From Phymatolithon calcareum (Eukaryota; Rhodophyta; Florideophyceae; Hapalidiales): a DNA stretch of 64,000 nt. The notes below the pieces were generated by a model. It searched no databases. It was not told the DNA's origin and saw nothing but the letters and a program-made list of their open reading frames with translations. Of the stretch, positions 41,866 to 52,861 are shown piece by piece. Positions within the stretch are counted from its first letter, which is position 1. Each line of letters begins with the position of its first letter. The stretch is from assembly GCA_977006965.1 (NCBI GenBank), contig OZ345375.1, forward strand, positions 1,116,001 to 1,180,000, read 5' to 3'. The translations under genes and the position numbers were made by a program.

Positions 41866-42310
41866 TGTTGGTGGAAGGTTAGGGAATGGATGAGGAGAGT
41901 GGAAAAGTTTGGTTGAAAGAAAATGGTTGAGTAGAAGCTGAGATAGGTGAGAATGTGTGCCTTGGTTTATTCACTTGGCGGATCTCAGGTCGAGCATATA
42001 TAGACCTGAAAACTCGACCAGACTTGATCAAAAACCTAATTGAAGACGGATACACACTAACCCTAAACAAATTTGTCATAATATCATATGACACGTGTAA
42101 CATGGAAAAATGAAGAATCATGTACTGAGTGCGGGGAGTATGATTATCATACTCTTATCATACTTTGACACGTGTCACTGCCAATCTTCTTGATTCAAAG
42201 TTCTGAGACACTTTGACTTTCGACTTGACACGTGTACACGTGTAACGAGATCATACCTTGAAAATGAAGTGTGTTTGCGACTAGAACTCCAAGCAGTCAC
42301 ACTTCCAACA
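41866..42310 (-). repeat. 3' LTR of copy A
   Basis: 445 bp, TGTTGG...CCAACA. Contains the family landmarks ATAATATCATATGAC, an ACACGTGT cluster and the hairpin GAGTATGAT-T-ATCATACTC. Confidence 0.9.
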
Positions 42311-42330
42311 CTCCCCCTTGATCGAGGCAA

Positions 42331-45300
42331 CTACACCATTTGCTTGCATACTCCCATCTCTTGAGCGAACTTGGCTGTCTTGATTCGATCGAGTGGCTTG
42401 GTTAGTGCATCAGCAACCATGGACTCAGTATTGCAGTACTTAATCGAGATCTTTCCTGTTGCAACAACATCACGAACGTAGTGATATTGGATGTCAATAT
42501 GCTTGTTGCGTTGAGTGATGGCAGCGTTCCTCCCGGTTGCAATTGCACTCTGACTGTGGGTATACAAAGTCATGAGAGTGGGCTTCTGGAGACCTTGGAT
42601 ATCTGCGATAAGTCTTGAGAGCCAAACAGCTTCCTTGGCGGCGGCACAGGAAGCGATGTACTCCGCTTCACATGTTGACGTGGCGACGATACTTTGTTTC
42701 TTCGATCGACAGCTTATGGCTCCCCCTGCAAGAAGGAACACATAGCCACTTGTTGATCGCCTTGTCTCACAACAACCTGCCCAATCCGCGTCTGTGTACC
42801 CGATTGGCACCAAGCTCCCACTTGCACCGAACAGAATCCCATAGTCTCGAGTACCTGCAAGGTACCGAAGAACGCGCTTAACACCCATCCAGTGACGCAT
42901 TAAGGGTTTCTCGCAAAACGAAGAAAGCTTGCCGACCGAGTCCGAGATGTCTGGGCGAGTGCCGACCATCAAGTACATCAGGCTTCCGATAGCTGGACGA
43001 TACGGAACTTCGTCTCCAAGGGACTAGGTGATATCCACTTCCTCGATTGCGGTGTTCTTGTTGCTTGACTCCATTGGGGTAGGTGCCGGTTTCGAGTTCT
43101 CCATGCCGAAGTGTTCCAAGACCGACTGAGCGTAGACCGACTGCGAAATATGAAGGGTCCGAAGAGTACGATCCCGGCGAATCTCAAGCTCAAGGCATAC
43201 ACTTGCTTCATCAAGGTCCTTCATCTCGAACCGCTTGTTCAGCTCCCCCTTGATCCACGAAATGGCAGAGGTGTCGTTTCCAGCAATCAGTAAGTCATCC
43301 ACATACAGGGCGATGATCATGATGCTGTTTGACTTGTGCCGGATGTACAGACAAGGATCGTTGGGACTGCTTGAGGAGCCGAGCTCGTCGATGAGGAACT
43401 TGTCGATCTTGGCATGCCATTGCCGCGGAGCTTGCTTCAGGCCGTATAGTGCCTTCAAGAGCTTGCAAACAAGTTTGGGACGCTTGGGATCTCGAAATCC
43501 GGCGGGAACTTCCATGTAGATGTCTTCGTCAAGGTCACCATGCAGGAACGCTGTCACAACATCCATTTGGTGGAGTTCCAGATCATGGACAGCAACTGTT
43601 GCAAGTAGGATACGAATCAAGGTGAATTTCACGACTGGGGCATACGTTTCACCGTAGCCCACCCCATGCACCTGTCGGAACCCTTTTGCCACAATTCGGA
43701 CTTTTGGGCCTGTATCCTTGACCTTGAAGACATACTTGCACGGTAGCACGTTCATGTCGGAGTTGCGGGGAACCAATTTCCCGGTATTATTATGGACGAG
43801 TGACGAATGTTCTTTCTCAATGGCCTTTGACCAGAAGTCAACATTATGATTTGAAGTCGCTTCCTTAAAGGTCTGAGGTATTTGATGAGAAGAAAAACCG
43901 GATTCCGATGCGTAATTGACAGATTCGAAGGCAAGCATTGCAGTGTGCGGGGGAGCTCTCCAGAAGTCAGTGGGTGGTTTTGAGACCCGAGCTGACCTGT
44001 GCAGAATGGGTTTGGCGATCATCGGTGTAGTTACTTCAGATGCCGGTGGTGTTGTTCGTTGTTCTGCATCGTCCGCCTGCTGCCCTTCTTCGTTAGTCAC
44101 GTCGAGGTTCTTGTTGTTTTCCTCCGAAGTGTCCTTAGCTTCAACCGTATCCTCACATGCTTGGACGACTCCGTCGTCTGGAATGTCAGTGGATACATCC
44201 GTTTCAGCCTCACCTAATCCGCAATCCGATTCGTCGAACGTCACATCCCTTGACACAATCACCTTCTTGGAGCTTAGATCCCACAGCTTATATCCTTTGG
44301 ACGAAGTCGCATATCCCAGCATAATGGCTTCACGAGTTCGAGAGTCGAGTTTCTTAACCTTCTTTTTCGGAATCACGTACCAACACTTTATGCCAAATAC
44401 ACGTATGTGTCCCAAGTCTGGAGCGGCACCCATCCATATGTGATGGGGGGTCGTGTTCGAAGGAAGTCCTCGTGACGTAACTCGATTGCGAACATACACA
44501 GCAGTAGCAAGTGCTTCAGCCCAGAACTTCTTCTCGATGCCTCTGTGATGAAGCATCGAGCGCACCATGTTGAGAAGTGTGCGGTTCATGCGTTCAGCCA
44601 CCCCATTCTGTTGTGGAGTATATGCTACTGTCAGTTGCTGATGTATACCGTGTTGTGCCAAATATGCCTTGAACTCGTTGGAAAGGTACTCGCCTCCGTT
44701 ATCGGTCCTAATAGCCTTGAGCTTTGGTGCAGTCGAGAAGTCCTGAACGTTCAAATGCTTAAGCTTTCTACCAGTATGGGTTTCAGCATACTTGTGGAAC
44801 TTTCGAAAACACTCAAAGCTCTCCGACTTCCGTCGCATGGTGTATACCGTGGTTCACTTGGAGTGATCATCTATGAATGTGATGAAGTACTGCGATCGTC
44901 CAAGTGACGGAATGTCGATAGGACCTAAGACGTCAGAATGTACGAGATCGAGAACGGCTTCAGAACGAGTACTGCTAGACTTTGGGATAGGAACGCGATG
45001 GGATTTGCCGGCGAGACAGCCTTTGCATGAATGTTCTGAGATTGTATTGGGAGCTAGGTTCACACCTTTGACCACTCCATGACGTACCATATCGGAGATA
45101 CCAAAGGGATGGACATGAGCGAGAAGTTCATGCCAAAGCTGGAGGCTAGCAAGACAAGAAACTTTGGTAACTTTATTGCCATCTGCAAGATCGAGTGAGT
45201 AGAGACTCTTGCGAAGTGTTCCTGTAGCAACCGTGTGATCATGAGCTTTAACATAGCAACGACTGTTCTTGAACGTAATCCCATATCCATACTCATCCAT

Positions 45301-46847
45301 TTTGGATACCGATAGTAAAGAGTATCCAAAGTCCGGTATGTGCATAACATCCCTGAGTTTGCATTTCGACGGCTTCCCATTCATATTGATCGTAATAATG
45401 GCATCACCCTTTCCAGCGATTCTGGCCTTAGCTTTCGTTCCCATTTCAACAGTAGACGACAGTTCGGTGTACCTGCAGAAGAGTGAGCGGTCAAACGTCA
45501 TGTGGGATGTGCTTCCAGAGTAAATGATCCAGGACTTGGACTTCTCGGAAATGTCGGAATTGCGCACCTTGGCCATCAAGCATACAAAGTCGGAATCAGA
45601 CATGAAACGAACAGGTTCCGACTCATCAGTCAGAAATGCAGATGGTTTTGTTTGCTTTTCATTCCGACGTTTGTACCCTTCCGGAGCAAGGTAAGGGAAT
45701 TTGGTCCAACGCCTTAACGCTCTTATGTCCGGATCGATGACAATGGTCGCAGTGATCACGAATGCGTTCTCCATCGCGTCTGGCTGTGAGCAGTGCCGCA
45801 GTCTCAGCTTTCACGGTTGATGCTTCGACTCTCATAGACATACGCTGCTCCTCTTGCAAAAGTCTGCTCTTCACAAACTCGAGCGAGAATGACTCATCCT
45901 CGTTGTCAAGAGCATCGAGTGCACTGATTAAGCTATCGTACCGTTCCGGAAGTCCTTTAAGCACAGCCATCGCCATTTCTTTGTCTTCGATATCAACACC
46001 CATTGACTTGAGGGTGGATGCGAGCTGGCGAATACGGTTCGTATAAGAAAGTATTTTCTCGTCCTCGAGCATTGTGGCGGTATAGTGTTGGAAATGTGAC
46101 TGCTTGGTGCTCTATTCGCAACACACTTCAATATCAAGTATGATCTCGTTACACGTGTACACGTGTCAAGAAGTTTGACAACACATCTGAAGACTCAGAA
46201 ATATCAAGATTGGCCAAGACACTTGTCAAGACATGATTGGAGTATGAAAATCATACCCCCGTACTCAGTATCAAAAATGATGAATTTTAGTATAGAATAC
46301 GTGTCATACGATATGACAAGATTATGATACACAATTACGAGGGTAATTACAATAATTAGGTTCACCGTCGTCAAAATGCTATCATAGCACATTTGATCAA
46401 GTTCGGACCCGATCTCAAGTCTATGTAATCAGGATTTGAGTTCGACCTAGCGAATAAACTAGGGAACCATTTCAACTCAACCAAACTTTTCTCTTCATCT
46501 CATCACTTCCCTAACCTCCAACAACATATAGAACTTGCGGCGAGCGGCCAGTTTGTTCAATGTCGTTCAAAGATATTCAGAATCGACTGCCACATTTCCT
46601 TGGCCGTATTCACATCTTGCACATGCTCGAGATGTTCATCCGAGAGCGAAGGTCGGATAATAGCCTTTGCCTTGTTGTCACTTCGACGCCAGAGAGTGAA
46701 ATCGTCCGAGTCCCGTGCTGGTGGATCGTCCTCAATGTGTTCATCAAGTTCGCGGAATGATAGTACTAGCTGAATTTTCTGTTTCCAATCATGGAAATTG
46801 GTCCCATTGAGTTTCTCGACCTTCAGCGTTCCTTGCGAGTTGTCCAT
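42331..46847 (-). pseudogene. Copy A gag-pol, interrupted several times
   Basis: Gag starts at 46847 (MDNSQGTLKVEKLN) and carries a UBN2-type domain. It is split by a solo LTR at 46086-46526. A one-base insertion near 45714 breaks the CCHC zinc knuckle. The aspartic protease motif DSGS is YSGS (45522-45520, GAC to TAC). A Trp-to-TGA change (44856-44854) interrupts the start of the integrase core. Integrase D..D35E (HSDVLG, IRTDNGGEY, NGVAERMNRTL) and RT (ALYVDDLLIAG) are then intact in one 604-codon frame to a TAG at 43026-43024. RNase H (TDADWAG, CEAEYIA, SQSAIATG) is intact from there to 42331. Confidence 0.92.
46086..46526 (+). mobile_element. Solo LTR inserted in copy A gag
   Basis: 441 bp starting TGTTGGAAATG and ending CCAACAACA, in plus orientation and diverged from the copy A LTRs. 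It is flanked by TATAG at 46081-46085 and 46527-46531. Removing it with one TATAG rejoins the gag frame (KFYTATMLEDEK, as in copy B). Confidence 0.95.
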
Positions 46848-47217
46848 TTTGGGGAGTGTGGGTCTTCTATTCTTGTCGAAAATCCATTCGGGGAGTCCAC
46901 TGCGAGTCAACCGGAGTTAACTATCAAGGCAATCTATTCCGCATAAGAAATTCCTTCAAGTCAATGTGACCTGGACCTTGATCGGGGGATGGCTCGATGG
47001 CCGTATACCTCTTGTGGCGTTTTGGTACACCTGAACCTGCAGCCGGCAACACGCACTGCAAGACGTTTTGTGGTATCCTAAAACGGGCCTAGTAAGAATC
47101 AAAGATTTTTAACAAGGATACGCAAGCAGAAAGATCAGACAGAGACAGATCGGGGGCGAAGGAGAACCCCGGAGATGATGACGATGATGATGAAACGCGG
47201 TGGTTGAGGTGCGTTGA

Positions 47218-47231
47218 CTGGGCCCATAACC
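47218..47231 (-). promoter_or_regulatory. Copy A primer-binding site (half initiator tRNA-Met)
   Basis: On the minus strand GGTTATGGGCCCAG directly follows the 5' LTR. It is complementary to the anticodon arm of eukaryotic initiator tRNA-Met (CTGGGCCCATAACC, with anticodon CAT), not to its 3' end. Confidence 0.8.
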
Positions 47232-47673
47232 TGTTGAAGAAGGATAGGCAAGTGATGGGGAGAAAGAAAAAGTTTGGTTGAAAGAAAATGGTTGAGTAGA
47301 AGCTGAGGTAGGTGAGAATGTGTTCCTTGGTTTATTGACTTGGCGGACCTCAGGTCAAGATTATATAGACCTGAGACCTCAATCAACTTGATCAGAACCC
47401 TAATTGACGACGGAGACACTCTAACTCTAAACCAAGTTGTCATAATATCATATGACACGTGTAACATGAAAAAATGAAGAATTATGTACTGAGTGGGGGG
47501 AGTATGATTATCATACTCTTATCATACTTTGACACGTGTCACCGTAATCTTATTGATTCAAAGTTCTGAGACACTTTGACTTTCGACTTGACACGTGCAC
47601 ACGTGTACCGAGATCATACCTTGATATTGAAGTGTGTTTGCGACTAGAGCTCCAAGCAATCACACTTCCAACA
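47232..47673 (-). repeat. 5' LTR of copy A
   Basis: 442 bp, TGTTGAAGAAGG...CTTCCAACA on the plus strand. Shares the landmarks of the other LTRs. Confidence 0.9.
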
Positions 47674-47676
47674 CTT

Positions 47677-48235
47677 TCATGGCTGGTTACTGATACCCCG
47701 AGTCAGCTCATGGTCTGCACTGTCTGGTGTGTCTGAAGACTTTCTTTTTCGGCCACGCTTCTTGAACTCTCTGAGAGCGAATTGTTTAGTTCGTAACGAG
47801 CGAACATGTTCTTCTAAAGCTGTCCCGTCCGCAGAAAATTTGTTTCTGCCAACCGTTTTAGACGGTCTTTCTTGCAGGAAAGGCTTCCCGCTGTAGGGAG
47901 TCTCAAGCATCTCAAGCAATCCTCGAATGCTTTTTCAGGCCACATCCGGTCTTTCCGTTTAGAGCCTGCTGGATCCGAAAATGATGTTGATGAAGATATA
48001 GAGCTGGAACCCGTTCCTACCTGCACAACGAAGGAGCGCAGAGGCTCTTTAGAGCCATCCATCTTTGTGCTTCCCTTGCAGCGGACGTCCAATCCGAGAA
48101 CTTGATGATGTCAAAATTTATGCGCTCTCTGTGATTCTGATGGTGAAGCTTCTGAACTGCTTCCTTCCTGTGTACGTCACTCTCTACAGTATAGATCCAA
48201 CATAACTTACTCATGCTCTGAAAAACTGCACACAT
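47677..48235 (-). pseudogene. Unknown gene relic, related to the one at 51.3 kb
   Basis: Three overlapping minus frames (48235-48017, 48092-47814, 47919-47677) seem to be one decayed gene. The last encodes ALEEHVRSLRTKQFALREFKKRGRKRKSSD, which resembles LLEVIRLLRTKKFSAQELRRRDRKRKRKAD at 51.8 kb. The 3' end lies at the copy A LTR. Ser-rich with a basic, nuclear-signal-like KRGRKRK patch. Family not recognised; it could belong to a DNA transposon. Confidence 0.45.
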
Positions 48236-49937
48236 AACATTCCTAAGACCCTAATGGTACGACGAACGAAGATTAAAATGGTGCGGGGCTCAGTAACAGC
48301 GATCAATACCCCGAAAGGTGGATTTTAAGACCCGAAATGGACTATCATTGAATTATATTAACATCAAAATCTACAAAAAGGATCCACAAAATAAGAATGA
48401 CCCAAAAAGGAGAGATTTGTCCAGAAATGGATGTGTAGTACGAGAGGGTTAATGAGCAAAAAATTAAATGGATATTATTCCCTCAATTGAGGCAAATTTT
48501 CAGTAAAATGGACACTACCGATACTAAAATTTCTGAACGATGAGAAGCTGTTAGAGAAAAACTTCTGGCGCTCACTGTGAAACGGTAGAGATACGCCAGT
48601 GTACGCATGCTGACAAAGTATGCTATCACTCAGGTTAGTCGCATAACGGAAAATTGCTGACAATCCGTGATTAGCAGAGACACCTACCGAAACTTAGCGA
48701 TAACGGACACTTACCACCACTTAGCGAACACACCGTTCAATAGCCTTAGCATAGTACATAAGACCAGAGACATTCCTACAGAGCGAGATAGCCAAGTCAA
48801 GTTTACCGTGTCAATACACTCTACGATCCATCGATCGAGGTCCTTCATCTGGGCTCTGAACCCAGAGATTAACCGAACAGGATAATTCTGGATGCGCCCC
48901 AGAATATCTACGACTCGCAATCCCCTTGTCTCCCCATCACACGTCGTGAGCGTCGTGGATTCCGGATACAAGAGTTGCGAGATCCCCCATCAACATCACA
49001 GCTCGTTGTAGCCACGGATACTAATTTCACTCACCCTCCGTGTGAGCTTTCATTCCACAATAAAAGAAAGAAAGAAATCTCCTTCAGCGGGCGCGCAGCG
49101 TCCACGATTTTCATCTCTAATTGCATCTGCCTCTCGTAACGGGAGAACGACGTGCAATCGTCGCAATGGCAATACGAAAAAGGATCTAAGCCTGCACTGC
49201 CATCTTTGCCTACGGCCTCGAACGAACAGCTCGCCGCATGTGCGCTGCGCGAATGGTGTGGAGGGAAAGTGTCGTAAAGCGATTCGCCAGAAATGCTTCT
49301 CTTCAGTTGAGTGGGAAGGAAGAGTGGACATGGAAACCTCACGGCTTCATCTTGCACAAAGCTTGCATTCGGTCGTGCATTCGATTCGCAATAGAATAGG
49401 CCCTCCAGCGCTTTTGCTACAAACAGTGGCCGCCGAAACTAAATATCAAGCCTGCCTTTTCCTCGCCGATTCCACGAAGACCGATTCGCTGACATTTCAT
49501 TGCGATAGCCTCAATTTCTAGTAGAAGCTCTCACCGAATAATCTGTCCTCTGAAAACCTACCGAGGAGCCACTTGGCTTTTGAATTCCCTTCGCAACACG
49601 ACCGTCCTTCCTCGTCCCCATACTCGTTATTACAACCTTCGCCCCCTTCGGCCTTTGCGTGTCCCCAGATCGATGAATGTAGTCGCCTACAGAGGTAGCG
49701 AAATGTAATAGAGTGCGCTGGAATGAGAAAATGGCCTTCCGCAACTTACAGAAGCCCATCTACCAGGGCACTGTTGCTTTCTTTAACATATAAAAAGAAA
49801 GTGGGCACGGGAAAGGGTAAAAAATGGCTGTAACACATTCTTTTTGAAAACAAAACGTTTCTGAAATCACAGCAGCATGAAATTACTTTTGAGAAATAAG
49901 TAAATATACTCTGGCTACTATTAATAGTTGACTCCAT
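48236..49937. other. Gene-poor stretch
   Basis: No firm gene. A plus frame at 49042-49521 (159 codons) has CHLCLRPRTNSSPHVRC and GKCRKAIRQKC, which could be a zinc-binding cluster, but minus frames overlap it and no family was identified. The rest shows nothing. Confidence 0.35.
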
Positions 49938-50255
49938 CTAAAGTGAGGACAACTTAAAAAAAGGAAAGAATTCATGAGCCTTATTCCAAAGGCATTGTCG
50001 ACAAGCTTCAAATTCATGCAAAAAGTACTCCGGGTTGTAGCTGCAACCACACTGCTTATAATCTTCTTTCACTAACTTAGACGAGCCTTTCTTGGCTGCC
50101 TTCTTAGTAAAATCCGGTACATTGTCCAAAACCTTTCCGGCGGCATGTGAGACTGTGCGTTGGCGCTGGTTCAGAACGGCGGCCTTGGTGGAGGTAGTGA
50201 ATACGGCGAGAAATGCAAACAGCGCGAAGATTGGAATGCTGCGGTAGAGGGCCAT
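49938..50255 (-). CDS. Small secreted Cys-containing protein, 105 aa
   Basis: ATG at 50255. Residues 1-25 form a clear signal peptide (IPIFALFAFLAVFTTSTKA). The mature part is basic, with KKAAKKGSSK, followed by four Cys in CGCSYNPEYFLHEFEACRQC (69-88) and an aromatic C-terminus. No membrane segment beyond the signal. Family not recognised. It could be a small secreted effector-like or cell-wall protein. It is an isolated gene inside the retrotransposon-rich half of the window, with a GC-rich leader on the minus strand. Confidence 0.55.
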   Translation of the reverse strand: MALYRSIPIFALFAFLAVFTTSTKAAVLNQRQRTVSHAAGKVLDNVPDFTKKAAKKGSSKLVKEDYKQCGCSYNPEYFLHEFEACRQCLWNKAHEFFPFFKLSSL

Positions 50256-51314
50256 GACGGAGTTTGGGGGAGAAATCGCGGTGGAGACCGAGCAGGGAAG
50301 AAATCGACAGGAATTTGTTTACGGGTGAGGATGGTAGTGGAGGAGTGTGGGTGAGGAATGGCACAGTCCAGATCAGCACCGACCAGTATATATACTGTGC
50401 TATTGTGCAGAGAATGGGTACTTGTTTGCCTTCGAATATTGTAGAGACAATATGATAGGACGACTAGGCTAAAGATGTTTGTCCCTGATCAGGAACATGT
50501 GTGGACATATGATGTCATGTATATGAAGGATGTGTATCCTCAACAAATATTGTTGTTGCTGGAAAAACTGTACTAGAGAAGGAGCCAACGAGGTGCCGAA
50601 GCGTGCTTTGTATGCATTGCATGATTTGTTACTCGCTCGCGAAAAAAATGCAAAGGGACCGCCGGGTTGGGGAAGCACGTCTGTCAAGCCTCGTTTCCTG
50701 TTCAGATAGCAAGCATTTTGCCAACGAAAAGAGGAAACTAAAGAAGAGAAGATGTCTCAAATTTATTTGGCATGCCCTCTCTTCTTCAGATGTCGACTTG
50801 TCTCTGACGCCCCATCATCACAGGCACGTCGATAGAAGAATTTGATCTCGGCACTCACGGAATCAGCGTAATTATTCATATTATTTACGTGCCCAGTGCC
50901 CCCTGAGGAAGTAAGTTGGCACCTTACCATACTGGAGGGATTCTACCCACGTGTATCGTGTCGCATTAGTCTGTTATGATATAACTTCAGAACATCGTTG
51001 CCGTTATGAAAGTATCATAGCAAGCGTGGAATTCCTTGCAGCCATCACAGCGCCTCCTCCTCATTCTCATGTCTTCATGAAGAACTACTGTATATGAAAC
51101 ACAACCACTGTGGCTTACAGAGTATTCCGCGTCCAAGCGCACGCTACGGCCGATTTCCACAACCACGAAAACCATCGTTGTACATTGACCACTGCATTGA
51201 GGTCGCAATGTGGGAAAGATGCTATCCAAGACGTGAGAAATGGCCTCGCAAAGGATGGACTTTTAAAAGAGAACTAGTATTTCTTTCCCCCCACATGCGA
51301 GAAACAAAAACGTT
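50256..51314. other. Gene-free stretch
   Basis: Promoter of the small secreted protein gene (TATATATA near 50388), then sequence without recognisable features. Confidence 0.4.
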
Positions 51315-51863
51315 TCAGGCAGTTCTTAGTGGACTAAATCCTTCGTTTCCTGTCCAAAAACGAAACTTTTCGGTCTTCAAGACCATCACTAAAATATCAA
51401 TGGGTTTTGTACTGGAAGAATACTGTTCAGCGACGATTATTCCCTCCTTACGACCCATATATTTCACTGGTTGTATAATTATGTCTGTCATTTCCTCCCC
51501 AGTGATGACGTCCGCTGATCGTATCATCAAACTTTCATTGCTATTGTCTTCTGAGTCTGCAGTGTCTTCTTCCACCACGACATGTTCAAATACGACATCC
51601 TCTACTCCACTTCTGTCCTGTGAGTCTCTAACTTCTGGAGAAGAAAGAGTAGAAACCACGTTCACAATGAGATCTTGCGGTGCAGGTTCTGGACTTTTAG
51701 AGAAATTCTGTGGGTTGGGCATGGCCATCTCGTCTGCCTTCCGCTTTCTTTTCCGATCTCTTCTCCTCAACTCTTGTGCGGAGAATTTCTTAGTGCGCAA
51801 TAAACGAATAACTTCTAATAATCATCCTTCTTTTGCGAACTCTGTTTGGACCCAACGTTCTAG
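51315..51863 (-). pseudogene. Unknown gene relic, related to the one at 47.7 kb
   Basis: The 161-codon frame (51800-51315) extends upstream through one TGA to about 51863 (LERWVQTEFAKEG before the stop). It has a basic RRRDRKRKRK patch, then an acidic middle (VVVEEDTADSEDNSNES) and a hydrophobic-polar C-terminus. The basic segment and the preceding helix match the 47.7-kb relic, so both are members of one repeated family. A longer plus frame (51094-51897) over the same DNA is taken as the shadow. Function unknown. Confidence 0.45.
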
Positions 51864-51881
51864 AATTTGCTTCTGTGAACT

Positions 51882-51910
51882 CAAACAGAGTCGATGATTG
51901 CCGATGCGTT
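51882..51910 (+). mobile_element. Left fragment of an older Copia RNase H
   Basis: Encodes QTESMIADAL up to the insertion point of copy B (copies A and B have NTESMVADAL). It continues after copy B at 57410 once a single GCGTT duplication is counted. Confidence 0.8.
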
Positions 51911-52353
51911 TGTTGGAAGTGCGATTGCTTGGAGCTCTAGTCGCAAACGCACTTCAATATCAAGGTATGATCTCGGTACACGTGTACACGTGTCAAGTCG
52001 AAAGTCAAAGTACCTCAGAACTTTGAATCAAGAAGATTGGCAGTGACACGTGTCAACGTAAGATAAGAGTATGATAATCATACCCCCTCACTCAGTAGAT
52101 AATCTTTGATTTTTCCATGGTACACCTGTCATATGATATTATGACAAATTTGTTTAGGGTTAGAGTGTCTCCGTCGTCAATTAGGGTTTTTGATCAAGTT
52201 GATTGAGTTTTCAGGTCTATATATGCTCGACCTGGGATCCGCCAAGTGAATAAACCAAGGAACTCATTCTCACCTATCTCAGCTTCTACTCAACCATTTC
52301 ACATCAACCAAACTTTTTCTTTCTCCTCATCACTTGCCTAACCTTCTCCAACA
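51911..52353 (+). repeat. 5' LTR of copy B
   Basis: 443 bp, TGTTGGAAGTG...CTCCAACA. Confidence 0.96.
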
Positions 52354-52367
52354 GGTTACGGGCCCAG
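52354..52367 (+). promoter_or_regulatory. Copy B primer-binding site (half initiator tRNA-Met)
   Basis: GGTTACGGGCCCAG directly abuts the 5' LTR. It differs by one base from the copy A site, which matches the initiator tRNA-Met anticodon arm. Confidence 0.75.
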
Positions 52368-52861
52368 TCAACGCACCTCAACCACCGCGTTTCATCATCA
52401 TCGTCATCATCTCCGTGGTTCTCCTTCGCCCCCGATCTGTCTCTGTCTGATCTTTCTACTTACGCATCCTTGTCAAGAATCTTTGATTCTTGCTCGACCC
52501 GCTTCAGGGGTTCATTAAGCGTCTTGCAGTACGCGTTGCCGGCTGCAGGTTCAGGTGGACCAAAACACCAAAAGGGTATTCCTGTTGCGTATCCTTGTTA
52601 AAAATCTTTGATTCTTACTAGGCCCGTTTCAGGATACCACAAAACGTCGTGCAGTGCGTGTTGCCGGCTGCAGGTTCAGGTGTACCAAAACGCCACAAGA
52701 GGTATACGGCCATTGAGCTATCCCCCGATCAAGGTCCGGGTCACATTGACTCGAAGGAATTTCATATACGGGACAGACTGCCTCGATAGTTAACTTCGGT
52801 TGACTCGCAGTGGACTCCCCGAACTAATTTTCGACAAGAATAGAAGACCCACACTCCCCAA

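Larger units (their letters stand above)
41866..47673 (-). mobile_element. Near-full-length Ty1/copia element, copy A (dead)
   Basis: LTRs 41866-42310 (3') and 47232-47673 (5'), primer site at 47218-47231, gag-pol on the minus strand, and a purine-rich tract before the 3' LTR. By eye the LTRs differ at roughly 8-10 percent of positions, and the flanking 5-mers (GTTCG left, CTTTC right) do not match. The copy is therefore old or a recombinant between elements. The left end cuts into the older Copia-like element, the right end abuts an unknown gene relic. A solo LTR sits inside gag. Confidence 0.9.

Noticed and set aside
49042-49521. Cys-rich ORF as a zinc-finger gene
   Set aside because: Cys spacing does not match a family I can name and both strands are open. 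Mentioned only in the gene-poor stretch entry.
51094-51897. Plus-strand 267-codon ORF
   Set aside because: The minus strand carries the sequence homologous to the 47.7-kb relic, so the plus frame is a shadow.
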